DNA from: Rhodospirillales bacterium
Lineage (GTDB): Bacteria > Pseudomonadota > Alphaproteobacteria > Reyranellales > Reyranellaceae
Direction of reading: 5' to 3'
DNA: 57,691 nucleotides
NCBI GenBank assembly: GCA_016185145.1
Contig: JACPOB010000037.1
Location: forward strand, 1 to 57,691
Shown: in pieces, positions 33,490 to 44,176 of the stretch
Layout of the letters: every line of letters begins with the position of its first letter
Numbering within the stretch: the first letter of the stretch is position 1
The notes under the pieces: model-generated
The model's database searches: none
Seen by the model: only the letters and a program-made list of their open reading frames with translations
Told to the model about the DNA's origin: nothing
Made by a program: the position numbers and the translations under genes

Positions 33490-33798
33490 CTAGCCCTTCA
33501 TCACGTTGATGTCCTCGACCTCGATGGTCCCGCGGTTGCGGAAATAGACCACGAGGATGGCAAGGCCGATCGCGGCCTCCGCAACGGCCACGGTCAGCAC
33601 CAGCATGGCGAAGACCTGACCCACGATATTGCCTTGGAAGACCGAAAAGGCGACGAGGTTGATGTTGACCGCGAGCAGCATGAGCTCGACGCACATCAGG
33701 ATGACGATGACGTTCTTGCGGTTCAGGAAGATGCCCAGGATGCCCAGGGTAAAGAGCACCGCGGCGACGAACAGGTAGTGGCCGAGTCCGATCACCAT
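33490..33798 (-). CDS. nuoK: NADH-quinone oxidoreductase subunit K
   Basis: A 102-residue, three-helix subunit (MrpC-like) of the complex I membrane arm. The conserved glutamates are present: Glu38 ([10 protein letters not shown]) and Glu74 ([11 protein letters not shown]). The ATG at 33798 shares a base with the nuoJ stop (TGATG); a GTG one codon upstream is also possible. Separated from nuoL by 193 bases containing the palindromic element. Confidence 0.95.
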   Translation of the reverse strand: MVIGLGHYLFVAAVLFTLGILGIFLNRKNVIVILMCVELMLLAVNINLVAFSVFQGNIVGQVFAMLVLTVAVAEAAIGLAILVVYFRNRGTIEVEDINVMKG

Positions 33799-34412
33799 CA
33801 CACGCCTCCCCGGGTCGGCACCTTGACCACGGTGATGGCGTCGTCCTTGGGCCGGTAGAGCTGCTCGCTGACCCGCTGACGGCGCACGCCGGGACGGCTG
33901 CGCAAGGTCAGCACGATGGCGCCGATCATGGCGACCAGCAGGACCAGCCCCGCGACCTGGAACAGATAGAAGTACTGGGTGTAGAGCACGCGGCCGATGG
34001 CACGGGTGTTGTCGATCGCCAGCACCTGCGGTCCGGCCTTGCCCAACGCGGTCAGGCTGGTGGGCGTGCTGCCGATGACGCCCAACCCCAGCAGGATCTC
34101 GGCCAGCAGCACCAGGCCGATCAGCGCGCCGACCGGCAGATATTTCAGGAAGCCTTCGCGCAGCTCCGTCAGGTTGATGTCGAGCATCATGACCACGAAC
34201 AGGAACAGCACGGCCACGGCGCCGACATAGACGATGATCAGGATCATGGCGATGAACTCGGCGCCGATCAGCACGAACAGCGCCGCGGCGTTGAAGAAGG
34301 CCAGGATCAGGAACAGCACCGAATAGACGGGATTGCGCGACACCACGACCATGGCGGCGGACGCCATGACCACGAACGCGAAGACGTAAAAGGCCAGAGC
34401 CTGAAGAATCAT
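33798..34412 (-). CDS. nuoJ: NADH-quinone oxidoreductase subunit J
   Basis: A 204-residue membrane subunit of complex I with five helices. The conserved element of helix 3 is visible ([20 protein letters not shown], residues about 59-78), which contains the pi-bulge tyrosine region. Lengths and spacing are normal, and its end overlaps the nuoK start. Confidence 0.95.
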   Translation of the reverse strand: MILQALAFYVFAFVVMASAAMVVVSRNPVYSVLFLILAFFNAAALFVLIGAEFIAMILIIVYVGAVAVLFLFVVMMLDINLTELREGFLKYLPVGALIGLVLLAEILLGLGVIGSTPTSLTALGKAGPQVLAIDNTRAIGRVLYTQYFYLFQVAGLVLLVAMIGAIVLTLRSRPGVRRQRVSEQLYRPKDDAITVVKVPTRGGV

Positions 34413-34434
34413 TGTCTCCCCCTACCCGTCCGGC

Positions 34435-34923
34435 TCACCGATACGGCGCGTCGGACTGGAGGTTGGCGGCGATGGTCGGCTCCCAGCGGTCGCCGTTCGC
34501 GAGCAGCTTTTCCTTGTTGTACATTAGCTCTTCGCGAGTCTCGGTCGAGAACTCGAAGTTCGGCCCCTCGACGATGGCATCGACCGGGCAGGCTTCCTGG
34601 CAGAAGCCGCAGTAGATGCACTTGGTCATGTCGATGTCGTAGCGCGTCGTGCGCCGGCTGCCGTCATCGCGCGGCTCGGCCTCGATGGTGATGGCCTGGG
34701 CCGGGCAGATCGCCTCGCAGAGCTTGCAGGCGATGCAGCGTTCCTCGCCGTTGGGATAGCGGCGCAACGCGTGCTCGCCGCGGAAGCGCGGGCCGAGCGG
34801 TCCCTTTTCATAGGGATAGTTCACCGTCACCTTGGGCTTGAACATGTACTTCAAGGTGAGCGCGAAGCCTGCCACCAGCTCTGACAGCAGGAACGAACGC
34901 GCGGTACGGTCGAGAGAGGCCAT
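34435..34923 (-). CDS. nuoI: NADH-quinone oxidoreductase subunit I
   Basis: A 162-residue peripheral arm subunit carrying clusters N6a and N6b. Two complete 4Fe-4S motifs are seen: [12 protein letters not shown] (Cys63, 66, 69, 73) and [12 protein letters not shown] (Cys102, 105, 108, 112). An N-terminal amphipathic helix (about 12-28) anchors it to the membrane arm. Intact and in normal order. Confidence 0.97.
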   Translation of the reverse strand: MASLDRTARSFLLSELVAGFALTLKYMFKPKVTVNYPYEKGPLGPRFRGEHALRRYPNGEERCIACKLCEAICPAQAITIEAEPRDDGSRRTTRYDIDMTKCIYCGFCQEACPVDAIVEGPNFEFSTETREELMYNKEKLLANGDRWEPTIAANLQSDAPYR

Positions 34924-34935
34924 TTCTGCAGCTCC

Positions 34936-35973
34936 CTACAGCTTCGGAACCCAGCCGCCGAACTGCAGCACGGCGGCGGTGAGGACGACCCAGCCCAGCG
35001 ACACGGGCAGGAAGACCTTCCAGCCCAGCCGCATCAGCTGGTCGTAGCGGTAACGGGGCAGCGTTCCCTTGGTCCACGAGAACACGAACAGCAGGAACGC
35101 GATCTTCAGCGCGAACCAGACGACGCCGGGGACCCAGGTGAAGGGCGCGTACGGGATGGGCGACATCCAGCCGCCCAGGAAGAGCACCGAGCCCAGCGCC
35201 GACAACAGGATCATGTTGGCGTATTCGCCGAGGAAGAACAGGCCGAAGGTCATGGCCGAGTATTCGGTATGGAAGCCCGCCACCAGCTCGGCCTCCGACA
35301 TCGGCAGGTCGAACGGCGTGCGGTTGGTCTCCGCCAGCGCCGACACGAAGAAGATGACGAACATCGGCAGCAGCGGCAGCCAGAACCAGTTGAAGAACCA
35401 GCCGGACTGCGCGAGCACGACCTTCGAGAGGTTGAGCGAGCCGACGCAGAGCAGGACGGTGATCAGCACGAAGCCGATCGAGACCTCGTAGGACACCATC
35501 TGCGCCGCAGAGCGCAGCGCGCCCAGGAAGGCGTACTTCGAGTTCGACGCCCAGCCGGCGATGATGATGCCGTAGACGCCAAGGGACGAGATCGCGAAGA
35601 GATAGAGAATGCCGACATTGATGTCGGCGATGACCCAGCCGTCGTCGAACGGCACGACCGCCCAGGCGATCAGCGCCGTCATGAAGGCGATCATGGGGGC
35701 GATGATGAACAGCACGCCGTTGGCGCTCGACGGGACGATTGTCTCCTTCAGCACCAGCTTCAGGCCGTCGGCCATGGGCTGCAGCAGGCCGAACGGGCCG
35801 ACCACGTTGGGGCCGCGGCGCAGCTGGATTGAGGCCCAGACCTTGCGGTCGACGTAGGTCATGTAGGCCACGGCGACGAGCAGCGGGATGGTGACCGCCA
35901 GGCACTGCGCCACGATGACGATCGCCTGGCCGAGCCAGTTGGTAGTGAAGAAATGGATGAGGTCGGCGGTCAT
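34936..35973 (-). CDS. nuoH: NADH-quinone oxidoreductase subunit H
   Basis: A 345-residue subunit with eight membrane helices that forms much of the quinone channel. The hallmark segment [21 protein letters not shown] lies near residues 37-57, and the [17 protein letters not shown] loop near 225-240 lines the quinone site. Intact. Starts three bases after the nuoG stop. Confidence 0.96.
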   Translation of the reverse strand: MTADLIHFFTTNWLGQAIVIVAQCLAVTIPLLVAVAYMTYVDRKVWASIQLRRGPNVVGPFGLLQPMADGLKLVLKETIVPSSANGVLFIIAPMIAFMTALIAWAVVPFDDGWVIADINVGILYLFAISSLGVYGIIIAGWASNSKYAFLGALRSAAQMVSYEVSIGFVLITVLLCVGSLNLSKVVLAQSGWFFNWFWLPLLPMFVIFFVSALAETNRTPFDLPMSEAELVAGFHTEYSAMTFGLFFLGEYANMILLSALGSVLFLGGWMSPIPYAPFTWVPGVVWFALKIAFLLFVFSWTKGTLPRYRYDQLMRLGWKVFLPVSLGWVVLTAAVLQFGGWVPKL

Positions 35974-35976
35974 TCC

Positions 35977-38028
35977 CTACTCCGCCGCCATCAGCTGCGC
36001 GCGCGAGGCCGTGCATTCCGCCATGGTGCGGGACGAACGGCTGATCGGACAGGTCATGTAGAAGTTCTGGATCGGCGAGACGAACGGCTGATCGGAAGTC
36101 TTGCCCGGCGCGCCGAAGCCGCCCCAACCGCCGGCCGCCTGCTGGTCGCGGGCGGCGAAGGTGCGGTTCACGGCGACCAGCCGCGTCCGCACCTGGTCGA
36201 GCGTGTCGTACGGCAGGGTCTTGCCCAGGCGCTCCGACAGGGCACGCAGGATCGCCCAGTCCTCTCGGGCATCACCCGGCGGATAGGCGGCGCGGAAGGC
36301 GAGCTGCACGCGCCCTTCGGTGCTCACGTAGGTGCCCGGCTTCTCGGTGTAGGCGGCGCCCGGCAGGATGACGTCGGCGCGATGGGCGCCGGCATCGCCA
36401 TGATGCCCCTGATAGATCACGAAGGCCTTGCCCAGGCGCTTGGTGTCGATCTCGTCGGCGGCCAGCAGATAGACCGCGGCGATCTCGCCCTTCTCGCAGC
36501 CGGCCAGGATGCCCTCGACGTCGCGGCCGCCCGGCCCCGGCACCAGTCCGAGATCGAGACCGCCGACGCGCGCCGCCGCCGTGTGCAGGACGGCGAAGCC
36601 GTTCCAGTCGTCACGCACCGCACCCAGCTTGTCGGCGAGGTCGCGGGCCAGCGCCAGGACGGCGGCGCCATCGTCGCGGGCGAGCGCCCCCATGCCGACG
36701 ATGATCAGCGGGTTCTTGGCGGCCTTGAGCTTCTCGAAGAAGCCATGCTTGCCCTCGACCAGCTCGGCCAGGGTCGCGGGTCCCGCGCCGAGACGCTCGA
36801 CCGGATAGGTCAGGTCGGCGACCGGGCCGATGCTGCCGATGGCGGTGTGGCCACCATGCAGGTAGCGCTTGCGGATACGCGCATTCAGCACCGGCGCCTC
36901 GAGGCGCGGATTGCTGCCGATCAGCAGGATGGCGTCCGCCTGGTCGATGCCGCGGATGCCGGCGTTGAAGATGTAGCTGCCGCGCGGGCCGTCGAGCTTG
37001 GCCCCGTCCTGGCGGCAGTCGATGCTCGGCGATCCGAGGCCTGCCATCAGGTCCTTCAGCGCCACCATCGATTCCGCGTCGCACTGGTCGCCGGCGATGG
37101 CCGCGATCTTGGAGCCGTCGAGCTTGCCGAGCTTGTCGGCGATGGTCCTGAAGGCCTCGTCCCAGGTGGCTTCGACCAGCTTGCCGGCCTTGCGCACGTA
37201 CGGCCGATCGAGCCGCTGGTAGCGCAGGCCGTCTATGGCGTGGCGGGTCTTGTCGGAGATCCACTCCTCGTTGATGTCGTCGGCCAGGCGCGGCAGCACG
37301 CGCATGACCTGCGCGCCACGCGTATCGATACGGATGTTCGAGCCGAGCGCATCGAGCACGTCGATCGATTCGGTCTTGGTGAGCTCCCACGACCGCGCCT
37401 CGTAGGCGTAGGGCTTCGACGTGAGCGCTCCCACCGGGCAGAGATCGACCAGGTTGCCGGAAAGCTCGGTCGAAAGCGCGTGCTCGACGTAGGTCGTAAC
37501 CTCCATCGCCTCGCCGCGGCCGGTCGCGCCCAACTCCTCCACGCCTGCCACCTCGGTGGCGAAGCGGATGCAGCGCGTGCAGTGGATGCAGCGGTTCATC
37601 GAGGTCTTGACCAGCGGCCCCAGCTCCTTGTCGGGCACCGCGCGCTTGTTCTCGTGGTAGCGGCTGCGGTCGAAGCCGTAGCCCATCGCCTGGTCCTGCA
37701 GGTCGCACTCGCCGCCCTGGTCGCAGATCGGGCAGTCGAGCGGATGGTTGATCAGCAGGAATTCCATCACGCCCTTGCGCGCCTTCGTCACCATCGGCGT
37801 GGTGGTGAAGATTTCCTGCTTGTCGGCGACGGGCAGCGCGCAGCTCGCCTGCGGCTTGGGCGGCCCGGGCTTCACCTCGACCAGGCACATGCGGCAGTTG
37901 CCGGCGATCGACAGGCGCTCGTGATAGCAGAAGCGCGGGATCTCGATACCCGCCAGTTCACAGGCCTGCAGGATCGTGATGCCGGCCGGAACCTCCATCT
38001 CGACGCCGTCGATCTTGATCTTGGGCAT
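35977..38028 (-). CDS. nuoG: NADH-quinone oxidoreductase subunit G
   Basis: A 683-residue peripheral arm subunit. The N-terminus holds a ferredoxin-like 2Fe-2S motif (CYHERLSIAGNCRMC with a further cysteine, PQASC), a His/Cys 4Fe-4S motif (HPLDCPICDQGGECDLQ) and a third set (NRCIHCTRCIRF with DLCPVGAL). The rest is a molybdopterin-oxidoreductase-like domain that binds no cofactor in this family. Normal length. Confidence 0.96.
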   Translation of the reverse strand: MPKIKIDGVEMEVPAGITILQACELAGIEIPRFCYHERLSIAGNCRMCLVEVKPGPPKPQASCALPVADKQEIFTTTPMVTKARKGVMEFLLINHPLDCPICDQGGECDLQDQAMGYGFDRSRYHENKRAVPDKELGPLVKTSMNRCIHCTRCIRFATEVAGVEELGATGRGEAMEVTTYVEHALSTELSGNLVDLCPVGALTSKPYAYEARSWELTKTESIDVLDALGSNIRIDTRGAQVMRVLPRLADDINEEWISDKTRHAIDGLRYQRLDRPYVRKAGKLVEATWDEAFRTIADKLGKLDGSKIAAIAGDQCDAESMVALKDLMAGLGSPSIDCRQDGAKLDGPRGSYIFNAGIRGIDQADAILLIGSNPRLEAPVLNARIRKRYLHGGHTAIGSIGPVADLTYPVERLGAGPATLAELVEGKHGFFEKLKAAKNPLIIVGMGALARDDGAAVLALARDLADKLGAVRDDWNGFAVLHTAAARVGGLDLGLVPGPGGRDVEGILAGCEKGEIAAVYLLAADEIDTKRLGKAFVIYQGHHGDAGAHRADVILPGAAYTEKPGTYVSTEGRVQLAFRAAYPPGDAREDWAILRALSERLGKTLPYDTLDQVRTRLVAVNRTFAARDQQAAGGWGGFGAPGKTSDQPFVSPIQNFYMTCPISRSSRTMAECTASRAQLMAAE

Positions 38029-38043
38029 TGACTGCTCCCTGCC

Positions 38044-39327
<1,284 letters not shown>

Positions 39328-39330
39328 CGC

Positions 39331-39927
39331 CTACTCGCTCCTCAAGGTGGAGGGCATCAGGGTCGTGGGGCCGCCCTCGGGCGCCGACGTCTGGCGGTCG
39401 ACCTGCGGGCCAGGCTTGGGCGTCTCGCCGCGCTTGAAGGCGTCGAGCACCTTCTTGAGCGAGGCCTCGTCGAGGTCTTCGTAGAAGTCGTCGTTGATCT
39501 GCACGACCGGCGCGTTCACGCAGGCGCCCAGGCACTCGACCTCCTGCACCGAGAAGGTCTCGCCGTCGGCGGCGTGTGCGCAAGCCTTCATGATGGCGTC
39601 GGAGCCGCGCAGCCAGCACGGCGTCGTGGTGCAGACCTGCAGCAGGTACTTACCCTTCGGCTTGAGCTGGAACATCGTATAGAAGGTCGCGATCTCGTAG
39701 ACGCGGATCGGCGCCATATCGAGGAGCTTCGCCACCTCGTCCATCGCCACGCGTGGCAGCCAGCCGAACTGGCGCTGCGCCAGGTCGAGCACGCCGATCA
39801 CGGCGCTGGCCTGACGGCCCGGCGGGTAGTTGGCGATCAGCTCCTTGGCCTTGGCCAGGTGCTCGGCATCGAACTCGAACTTCTCGACGTGCGGGACGTC
39901 CTTGGGATCGGCGGTGATCATCGACAT
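39331..39927 (-). CDS. nuoE: NADH-quinone oxidoreductase subunit E
   Basis: A 198-residue thioredoxin-like subunit holding 2Fe-2S cluster N1a, with ligands in CTTTPCWLRG and CLGACVNAP. The ATG at 39927 has AGGAGG seven bases upstream; the longer open frame beyond it is antisense-like and lies in nuoD. The C-terminal 35 residues form a proline-rich tail (GETPKPGPQVDRQTSAPEGG) common in alphaproteobacteria. Confidence 0.96.
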   Translation of the reverse strand: MSMITADPKDVPHVEKFEFDAEHLAKAKELIANYPPGRQASAVIGVLDLAQRQFGWLPRVAMDEVAKLLDMAPIRVYEIATFYTMFQLKPKGKYLLQVCTTTPCWLRGSDAIMKACAHAADGETFSVQEVECLGACVNAPVVQINDDFYEDLDEASLKKVLDAFKRGETPKPGPQVDRQTSAPEGGPTTLMPSTLRSE

Positions 39928-39938
39928 GCCATCGCCTC

Positions 39939-41123
39939 CTAGCGGTCGATCTCGCCGAACACGATGTCGAGCGAACCGATGTTCGCCGACATGTCGGCGA
40001 GCTGGTGGCCCTTGGTCATCATGTCGAGCGCCGCGAGGTGCGGGAAACCGGGAGCGCGGATCTTGCAGCGGTACGGCTTGTTGGTGCCGTCGGACACCAG
40101 GTAGACGCCGAACTCGCCCTTGGGCGCCTCGACGGCGGTATAGGTCTCGCCGGCCGGCACCTTGTAGCCCTCGGTGTAGAGCTTGAAGTGATGGATCAGG
40201 GCTTCCATGGACCCCTTCATCTCGCCGCGGCGCGGCGGCGAGATCTTGCGGTCGTCGACGCGTACCGGGCCGGTCACGGTCCGCAGAGCAGCGATGCACT
40301 GCTCCATGATGCGGGCGCTCTGGTACATCTCCTCGACGCGCACCAAGTAGCGGGCAAAGCAGTCGCCGGTCTTGCCGACCGGGATGTCGAAGTCCATGCG
40401 GTCGTAGACGTCGTAGGGCTGAGACTTGCGCAGGTCCCACGGCAGCCCCGAGGCGCGGATCATCGGGCCCGAGAAGCCCCAGTCGAGCGCCTGCTGCGGG
40501 TTGACGACGCCGATGTCGACGGTGCGCATGCGGAAGATGCGGTTGTCGTTCAGCAGCTTCTCGATGTCCTTGAGGAACGGATAGAACTGCTTGATCCACG
40601 CATCCATGGAATCGAGCATCCCCTCGGGCAGATCCTGGTGCACGCCACCGGGGCGGAAATACGCCGCGTGCATGCGCGAGCCGCTGACGCCTTCGTAGTA
40701 TTCCATCAGGAGCTCGCGCTGCTCGAAGCCCCACAGCGGCGGGGTGAGCGCGCCGACGTCCATGGCGAAGGTCGTGACGTTCAGCAGGTGATTGAGGATG
40801 CGCGTGATCTCGGAGAACAGCACGCGGATGTATTGGCCGCGCTCCGGCACGGTGATGCCCAGGAGCTTCTCGACGGCGAGTGCGTAGGCGTGCTCCTGGT
40901 TCATCGGCGAGACGTAGTCGAGCCGGTCGAAGTACGGCACCGCCTGCAGGTAGCTCTTGTATTCGATCAGCTTCTCGGTGCCGCGGTGCAGCAGCCCGAT
41001 ATGCGGATCGCAGCGTTCGACGATCTCGCCGTCCATCTCGACGACCAGGCGAAGCACGCCGTGGGCCGCCGGATGCTGCGGCCCGAAATTCATCGTCAGC
41101 GTTTTGATCTCGACGTCGGACAT
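39939..41123 (-). CDS. nuoD: NADH-quinone oxidoreductase subunit D
   Basis: A 394-residue subunit, the 49-kDa homologue, that forms the quinone-binding pocket with NuoB. Conserved pieces are [15 protein letters not shown] near residue 12-26, with the HxxxxG histidine, [11 protein letters not shown], and the C-terminal [12 protein letters not shown]. Intact, although its partner NuoB is truncated here. Confidence 0.97.
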   Translation of the reverse strand: MSDVEIKTLTMNFGPQHPAAHGVLRLVVEMDGEIVERCDPHIGLLHRGTEKLIEYKSYLQAVPYFDRLDYVSPMNQEHAYALAVEKLLGITVPERGQYIRVLFSEITRILNHLLNVTTFAMDVGALTPPLWGFEQRELLMEYYEGVSGSRMHAAYFRPGGVHQDLPEGMLDSMDAWIKQFYPFLKDIEKLLNDNRIFRMRTVDIGVVNPQQALDWGFSGPMIRASGLPWDLRKSQPYDVYDRMDFDIPVGKTGDCFARYLVRVEEMYQSARIMEQCIAALRTVTGPVRVDDRKISPPRRGEMKGSMEALIHHFKLYTEGYKVPAGETYTAVEAPKGEFGVYLVSDGTNKPYRCKIRAPGFPHLAALDMMTKGHQLADMSANIGSLDIVFGEIDR

Positions 41124-41127
41124 GACG

Positions 41128-41742
41128 CTAACTCTTTGCCTTCTCGCCGGCCTTCTCGTCCCCCGGCAGCACCTGGTGCGCGCCTTCCCAGGGGCTGAGG
41201 AAGTCGAAACGACGGAATTCTTGCTGCAGCTTCACCGGCTCGTAGATGACGCGCTTCTGCAGGTCGTCCCAGCGCACCTCGACGAAGCCGGTCAGCGGGA
41301 AATCCTTGCGCAGCGGATGACCCTCGAAACCGTAGTCGGTGAGGATGCGGCGCAGGTCGGGATGATCGGCGAACCATACGCCGTAGAGATCGTAAGTCTC
41401 GCGCTCGAACCAGCCAGCCGAGCTGAACACCGGCGCGGCCGACGGCACGGGCGTCGTCTCGTCGGTGGCGACCTTCACGCGGATGCGCTGGTTGTTCTTC
41501 AGGCTGAGCAGATTGTAGACGACGTCGAAGCGCTTCTCGCGCTCCGGCCAATCGACGCCGCAGACGTCCACGAGCTGCTTGAACAGGCAGCGCGGATCGT
41601 CGCGCAGGAAGGTGAGCAGCGCGACTAGGCCTTCCGGCGTGGCGTCGATCATCAGTTCACCCAGGCGAACATAGGACGCCAGCACGGCGCGCTCGTTCGC
41701 CTTCGCGATGTAGTCGCCGAGTTCCTGAAGCGGCTCGCTCAC
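41128..41742 (-). CDS. nuoC: NADH-quinone oxidoreductase subunit C
   Basis: A 204-residue subunit, the 30-kDa homologue, linking the peripheral arm. Typical segments are [25 protein letters not shown] and [33 protein letters not shown] sequence. The GTG start overlaps the nuoB stop (GTGA). Intact. Confidence 0.96.
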   Translation of the reverse strand: MSEPLQELGDYIAKANERAVLASYVRLGELMIDATPEGLVALLTFLRDDPRCLFKQLVDVCGVDWPEREKRFDVVYNLLSLKNNQRIRVKVATDETTPVPSAAPVFSSAGWFERETYDLYGVWFADHPDLRRILTDYGFEGHPLRKDFPLTGFVEVRWDDLQKRVIYEPVKLQQEFRRFDFLSPWEGAHQVLPGDEKAGEKAKS

Positions 41743-42419
41743 CGGATGATCGTCCCAGTCCGGCGGACCTTCTTCTGGAGCTGCAGGACGCCGTAGAGCA
41801 GCGCCTCGGCGGTGGGCGGGCAGCCTGGCACGTAGACATCGACCGGCACGATGCGATCGCAGCCGCGCACGACGGAGTAGCTATAGTGGTAGTAGCCACC
41901 GCCGTTGGCGCAGGAACCCATGGAGATCACGTAGCGCGGCTCGGCCATCTGGTCGTAGACCTTGCGCAGGGCCGGCGCCATCTTGTTGGTGAGCGTGCCG
42001 GCCACGATCATGACGTCGGCCGAGCGCGGGCTCGGCATCGGCGCGAAGCCGAAGCGGTCGAGGTCGTAGGCTCCCTTACGCCATTCGTAGATGAATCCGA
42101 CCGTGAGCACGGCCAGGAACAGCATCATCGACCAGAAGCCGAAGAGGCCTATGTCACCTAACGCCACAGCCCACGGAAAAAGGAACGCGACCTCGAGGTC
42201 GAAAATGATGAAAAGGATGGCAACCAGATAGAAGCGGACGTCGAACTGGCCACGGGCGTCGTCGAAGGGCGCAAAGCCGCACTCGAAGGGCGACAGCTTC
42301 TCTGAGTTCGGGTTCTGGCGGGCCAGAAGGTAGGAGCCGCCGACCGCGGCACAACAAATGGCCAGGGCGAGGCCGAGGAAGATCAGGATTGGCAGGTATT
42401 CCCTGAGAAGATCTTCCAT
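41739..42419 (-). pseudogene. Fused NuoA and truncated NuoB
   Basis: A single 226-residue frame. Residues 1-117 are NuoA, complete to EWRKGA, four or so residues short of its usual end. From residue 118 (YDLDRFG) to the stop the frame is NuoB from about its residue 65 onward, including [24 protein letters not shown] and [14 protein letters not shown]. The end of nuoA, the intergenic bases and the NuoB N-terminus are gone, with the LACCAVEMM segment that gives two adjacent cysteine ligands of cluster N2; only the other two remain. The ATG at 42419 fits GAGG upstream. A natural NuoA-NuoB fusion of this kind would not hold N2. Either a deletion or an assembly fault. Confidence 0.88.
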
Positions 42420-42518
42420 CGCCACCCCTCGCTGCGTGTGGCGCCCGTTCGGGCTGCCAGCGTTGGGGCTGGCGCGAGCGACGGGACTCGAACCCGCGAC
42501 GGCTGCCAGCGTTGGGGC

Positions 42519-42595
<77 letters not shown>

Positions 42596-42617
42596 GTAAG
42601 TCCCCAACGGCGCGCGA

Positions 42618-42646
42618 GAGATATAGGACACCCTATATAGTGTCAA
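42618..42646 (-). promoter_or_regulatory. Promoter of tRNA-Asp
   Basis: On the minus strand a perfect TTGACA (42646-42641) is followed after 17 bases by TATCTC (42623-42618), or after 15 by TATATC. Transcription would start near 42610, 15 bases before the tRNA, and may extend into the nuo genes that begin 100 bases beyond it. Confidence 0.6.
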
Positions 42647-42960
42647 GCATACCGCAATCGCGAAGGCGTGCGTAAGTGCCGGAAATATCGACGCTTTCCG
42701 CACGTCGCGGGCGACTGGCGAAACCGCTGGATCGTCTCTCGGACCAAGTGTCGAAATCGGCGCGCGGTTTCCGAAGTTCGCGCAGTTTTCGCCCCCTTCC
42801 TCACGATGTCTGTTGCTTGCGCAAGTCGATTTTTGCGTGCCGTGCAACGCCCCTGAGACGGCCAAGAACTACATTATGTCAATGGGTTCGCAGCTGTTAG
42901 TGAACGCACAAAATCGACGGAGCTGGTAACGCGTTCAAACGCAGCACCTTTCGGGAAGCA
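42647..42960. other. Intergenic stretch with nothing recognised
   Basis: About 310 bases between the tRNA-Asp promoter and the palindromic repeat at 42961. Short open frames exist on both strands but lack ribosome binding sites and recognisable products. Base composition is less GC-rich than the surrounding genes. Confidence 0.5.
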
Positions 42961-43050
42961 GCCCTCCTTCGCCAAGGCTTCGGAGGGCATCCTGCTTCGC
43001 GCTGTGCTTCGCACGACAAGTCCTGCGAAGCGTGCAGCGCGAAGCAGGAT
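42961..43050. repeat. Palindromic dispersed repeat copy 2 and a 16-bp inverted repeat
   Basis: Bases 42961-42989 repeat the element at 11715-11743 (27 of 29 identical). Next to it, perfect arms 42989-43004 (ATCCTGCTTCGCGCTG) and 43035-43050 (CAGCGCGAAGCAGGAT) enclose a second smaller stem. The inner end touches the CCA of tRNA-Val, so the hairpin lies directly at the tRNA's 3' end and may help stop its transcription. Confidence 0.8.
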
Positions 43051-43124
43051 GGTGGGCGATGACGGGATCGAACCGCCGACCTGTCCCGTGTAAAGGGAAT
43101 GCTCTACCGCTGAGCTAATCGCCC
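43050..43124 (-). tRNA. tRNA-Val (TAC)
   Basis: A 75-base cloverleaf with encoded CCA. The acceptor stem GGGCGAT pairs with ATCGCCC. The anticodon loop TTTACAC gives anticodon TAC. D arm AGCTCAGCGGTAGAGC and T arm GGTTCGATCCC are standard. Confidence 0.96.
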
Positions 43125-43239
43125 GGCGGCGCTTCTAGCACATGAGCGCGGGAGACGCGCGTGGTCCGAAAGGATTAGCCGACGTAGCAAGAGGTTTGCG
43201 CCCTTTCCGCCCTTTCCGGTAGTTCCTGCCTAGTGGACC

Positions 43240-43392
43240 TCACTGGAGTGTACCCCTACCGGTTGGGGCAGAGCGCCGGCGAGGGACCTTTCCGATAGCC
43301 TGAAGGCCCCTCGCCCCGCTGACAGACTCACTCTGCCAGTTCGAATGCAAGCGACTGGACGGCGTGCGCGGTGTCTGGCGCAGCCTTTTTTT
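43240..43392 (+). ncRNA. Candidate structured small RNA, unknown family
   Basis: The 489 bases between tRNA-Val and hupB hold no believable gene, but the plus strand folds strongly. An outer stem GGCAGAG (43267-43273) pairs with CTCTGCC (43331-43337), an inner 10-bp stem GCGAGGGACC (43279-43288) pairs with GGCCCCTCGC-type bases (43305-43314, one mismatch or wobble), and CCCC/GGGG pair at 43253-43268. A terminator-like hairpin TGCGC/GCGCA (43365-43382) is followed by seven T. A start near 43230-43240 is assumed. I do not recognise it as SRP, tmRNA or RNase P RNA; the opposite strand could also be the transcribed one. Confidence 0.35.
43365..43392 (+). terminator. Candidate intrinsic terminator
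   Basis: Hairpin TGCGC-(8 bases)-GCGCA followed by GCC and TTTTTTT (43386-43392). It could end the candidate small RNA. The stem is short, so it may be weak. Confidence 0.5.
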
Positions 43393-43446
43393 ATCTCGGA
43401 TCAACGATGCAAAGAGCGGGAGCGCTGGAAGCAACGCAACGACCCG

Positions 43447-43475
43447 ATAATATAACCATAGTTCAAATTCGTCAA
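43447..43475 (-). promoter_or_regulatory. Candidate sigma-70 promoter on the minus strand
   Basis: TTGACG (43475-43470) and TATTAT (43452-43447) are 17 bases apart, facing tRNA-Val 320 bases away. No coding gene follows before the tRNA, so it would drive a noncoding leader, the tRNA, or a transcript opposite the candidate small RNA. Confidence 0.5.
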
Positions 43476-43613
43476 GAACTGTGGTTTGGATCGCCAGTTT
43501 CGTTTTCGCGACTTTTTGGGCTCCGTGGAGGGCCACGGCTGGCGGGTCGAACGAATGACGACGCCACTGCTTGTGTCGCCGACCCCGAATGCCAGCAGTG
43601 CTTTCAACCTAGT

Positions 43614-43886
43614 TTAGTTGATCGCGTCCTTGAGCTGCTTGGAGGCCTTGAAGCGCGGGACGTTGGCGGCCGGGATCTTGATCTTCTCGCCAGTCTGCGG
43701 ATTGCGGCCCTCGGCGGCCTTGCGCTTGGAGACCTGGAAGGTGCCGAAGCCGACCAGCAGGACCTTTTCCTTCTTCTTCAATGATTTGGTGATCACCGTC
43801 AGCATCGCTTCGATCGCCCCGGCTGCGTCGGTCTTGGACAGGTTGGTCGAAGCGGCAACGGCGGCAATCAAATCGTGCTTATTCAC
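43614..43886 (-). CDS. hupB: DNA-binding protein HU
   Basis: A 90-residue histone-like protein that bends and compacts DNA. It starts with GTG and reads MNKHDLIAAVAASTNLSK, with the core VLLVGFGTFQVSKRKAAEGRNPQTGEKI-type segment and the DNA arm ending PRFKASKQLKDAI. Normal length. It lies downstream of lon in the same direction, a common arrangement (lon-hupB), here with its own promoter. Confidence 0.96.
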   Translation of the reverse strand: MNKHDLIAAVAASTNLSKTDAAGAIEAMLTVITKSLKKKEKVLLVGFGTFQVSKRKAAEGRNPQTGEKIKIPAANVPRFKASKQLKDAIN

Positions 43887-43925
43887 AGGCAGACCCCCAA
43901 TGATCCGGTTGGCGGCGAGGGCCGC

Positions 43926-43953
43926 AGTGTAAAGGCGCCGAAAAGGGCGTCAA
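43926..43953 (-). promoter_or_regulatory. Promoter of hupB
   Basis: TTGACG (43953-43948) and TACACT (43931-43926) are separated by 16 bases. Transcription would begin near 43919, about 33 bases before the hupB start. Confidence 0.65.
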
Positions 43954-44024
43954 CGTTGAATACCATATTTTGTAGGAAGGACGGGTCTAAAACCGCATAG
44001 GTAGCGAGGAAAGGCCGTCTTTGT

Positions 44025-44113
44025 CTTCCGGACCGCGCGCTTCCAGCGCGCTCATGAGCGAGCCAGAGGCTCGCGGTCCGGAAGAATATGAGCGGACCGG
44101 GAGGTCCGCGCTC
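44025..44113. repeat. Hairpin-forming repeats between lon and hupB
   Basis: Perfect 13-base arms CTTCCGGACCGCG (44025-44037) and CGCGGTCCGGAAG (44072-44084) enclose two smaller hairpins (GCGCGC stems and CGAGCC/GGCTCG). A related hairpin with GAGCGGACC and GGTCCGCGCTC follows at about 44090-44113. They look like dispersed intergenic palindromes. Confidence 0.75.
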
Positions 44114-44119
44114 CCAGCC

Positions 44120-44153
44120 AAAACGACGAAGCCCCGGATTGCTCCGGGGCTTC
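44120..44153 (-). terminator. Intrinsic terminator of lon
   Basis: On the minus strand, 24 bases past the lon stop, GAAGCCCCGG (44153-44144) and CCGGGGCTTC (44137-44128) form a 10-bp stem followed by GTCGTTTTGG. The hairpin is strong and the U-run short but adequate. Confidence 0.75.
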
Positions 44154-44176
44154 GCCTCTCTTTCCTTTGGGACCGC

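Noticed and set aside
43240..43536. A 98-codon minus-strand frame between tRNA-Val and hupB
   Set aside because: No ribosome binding site, no recognisable domain, and it crosses the strongly folding region and a promoter-like sequence.
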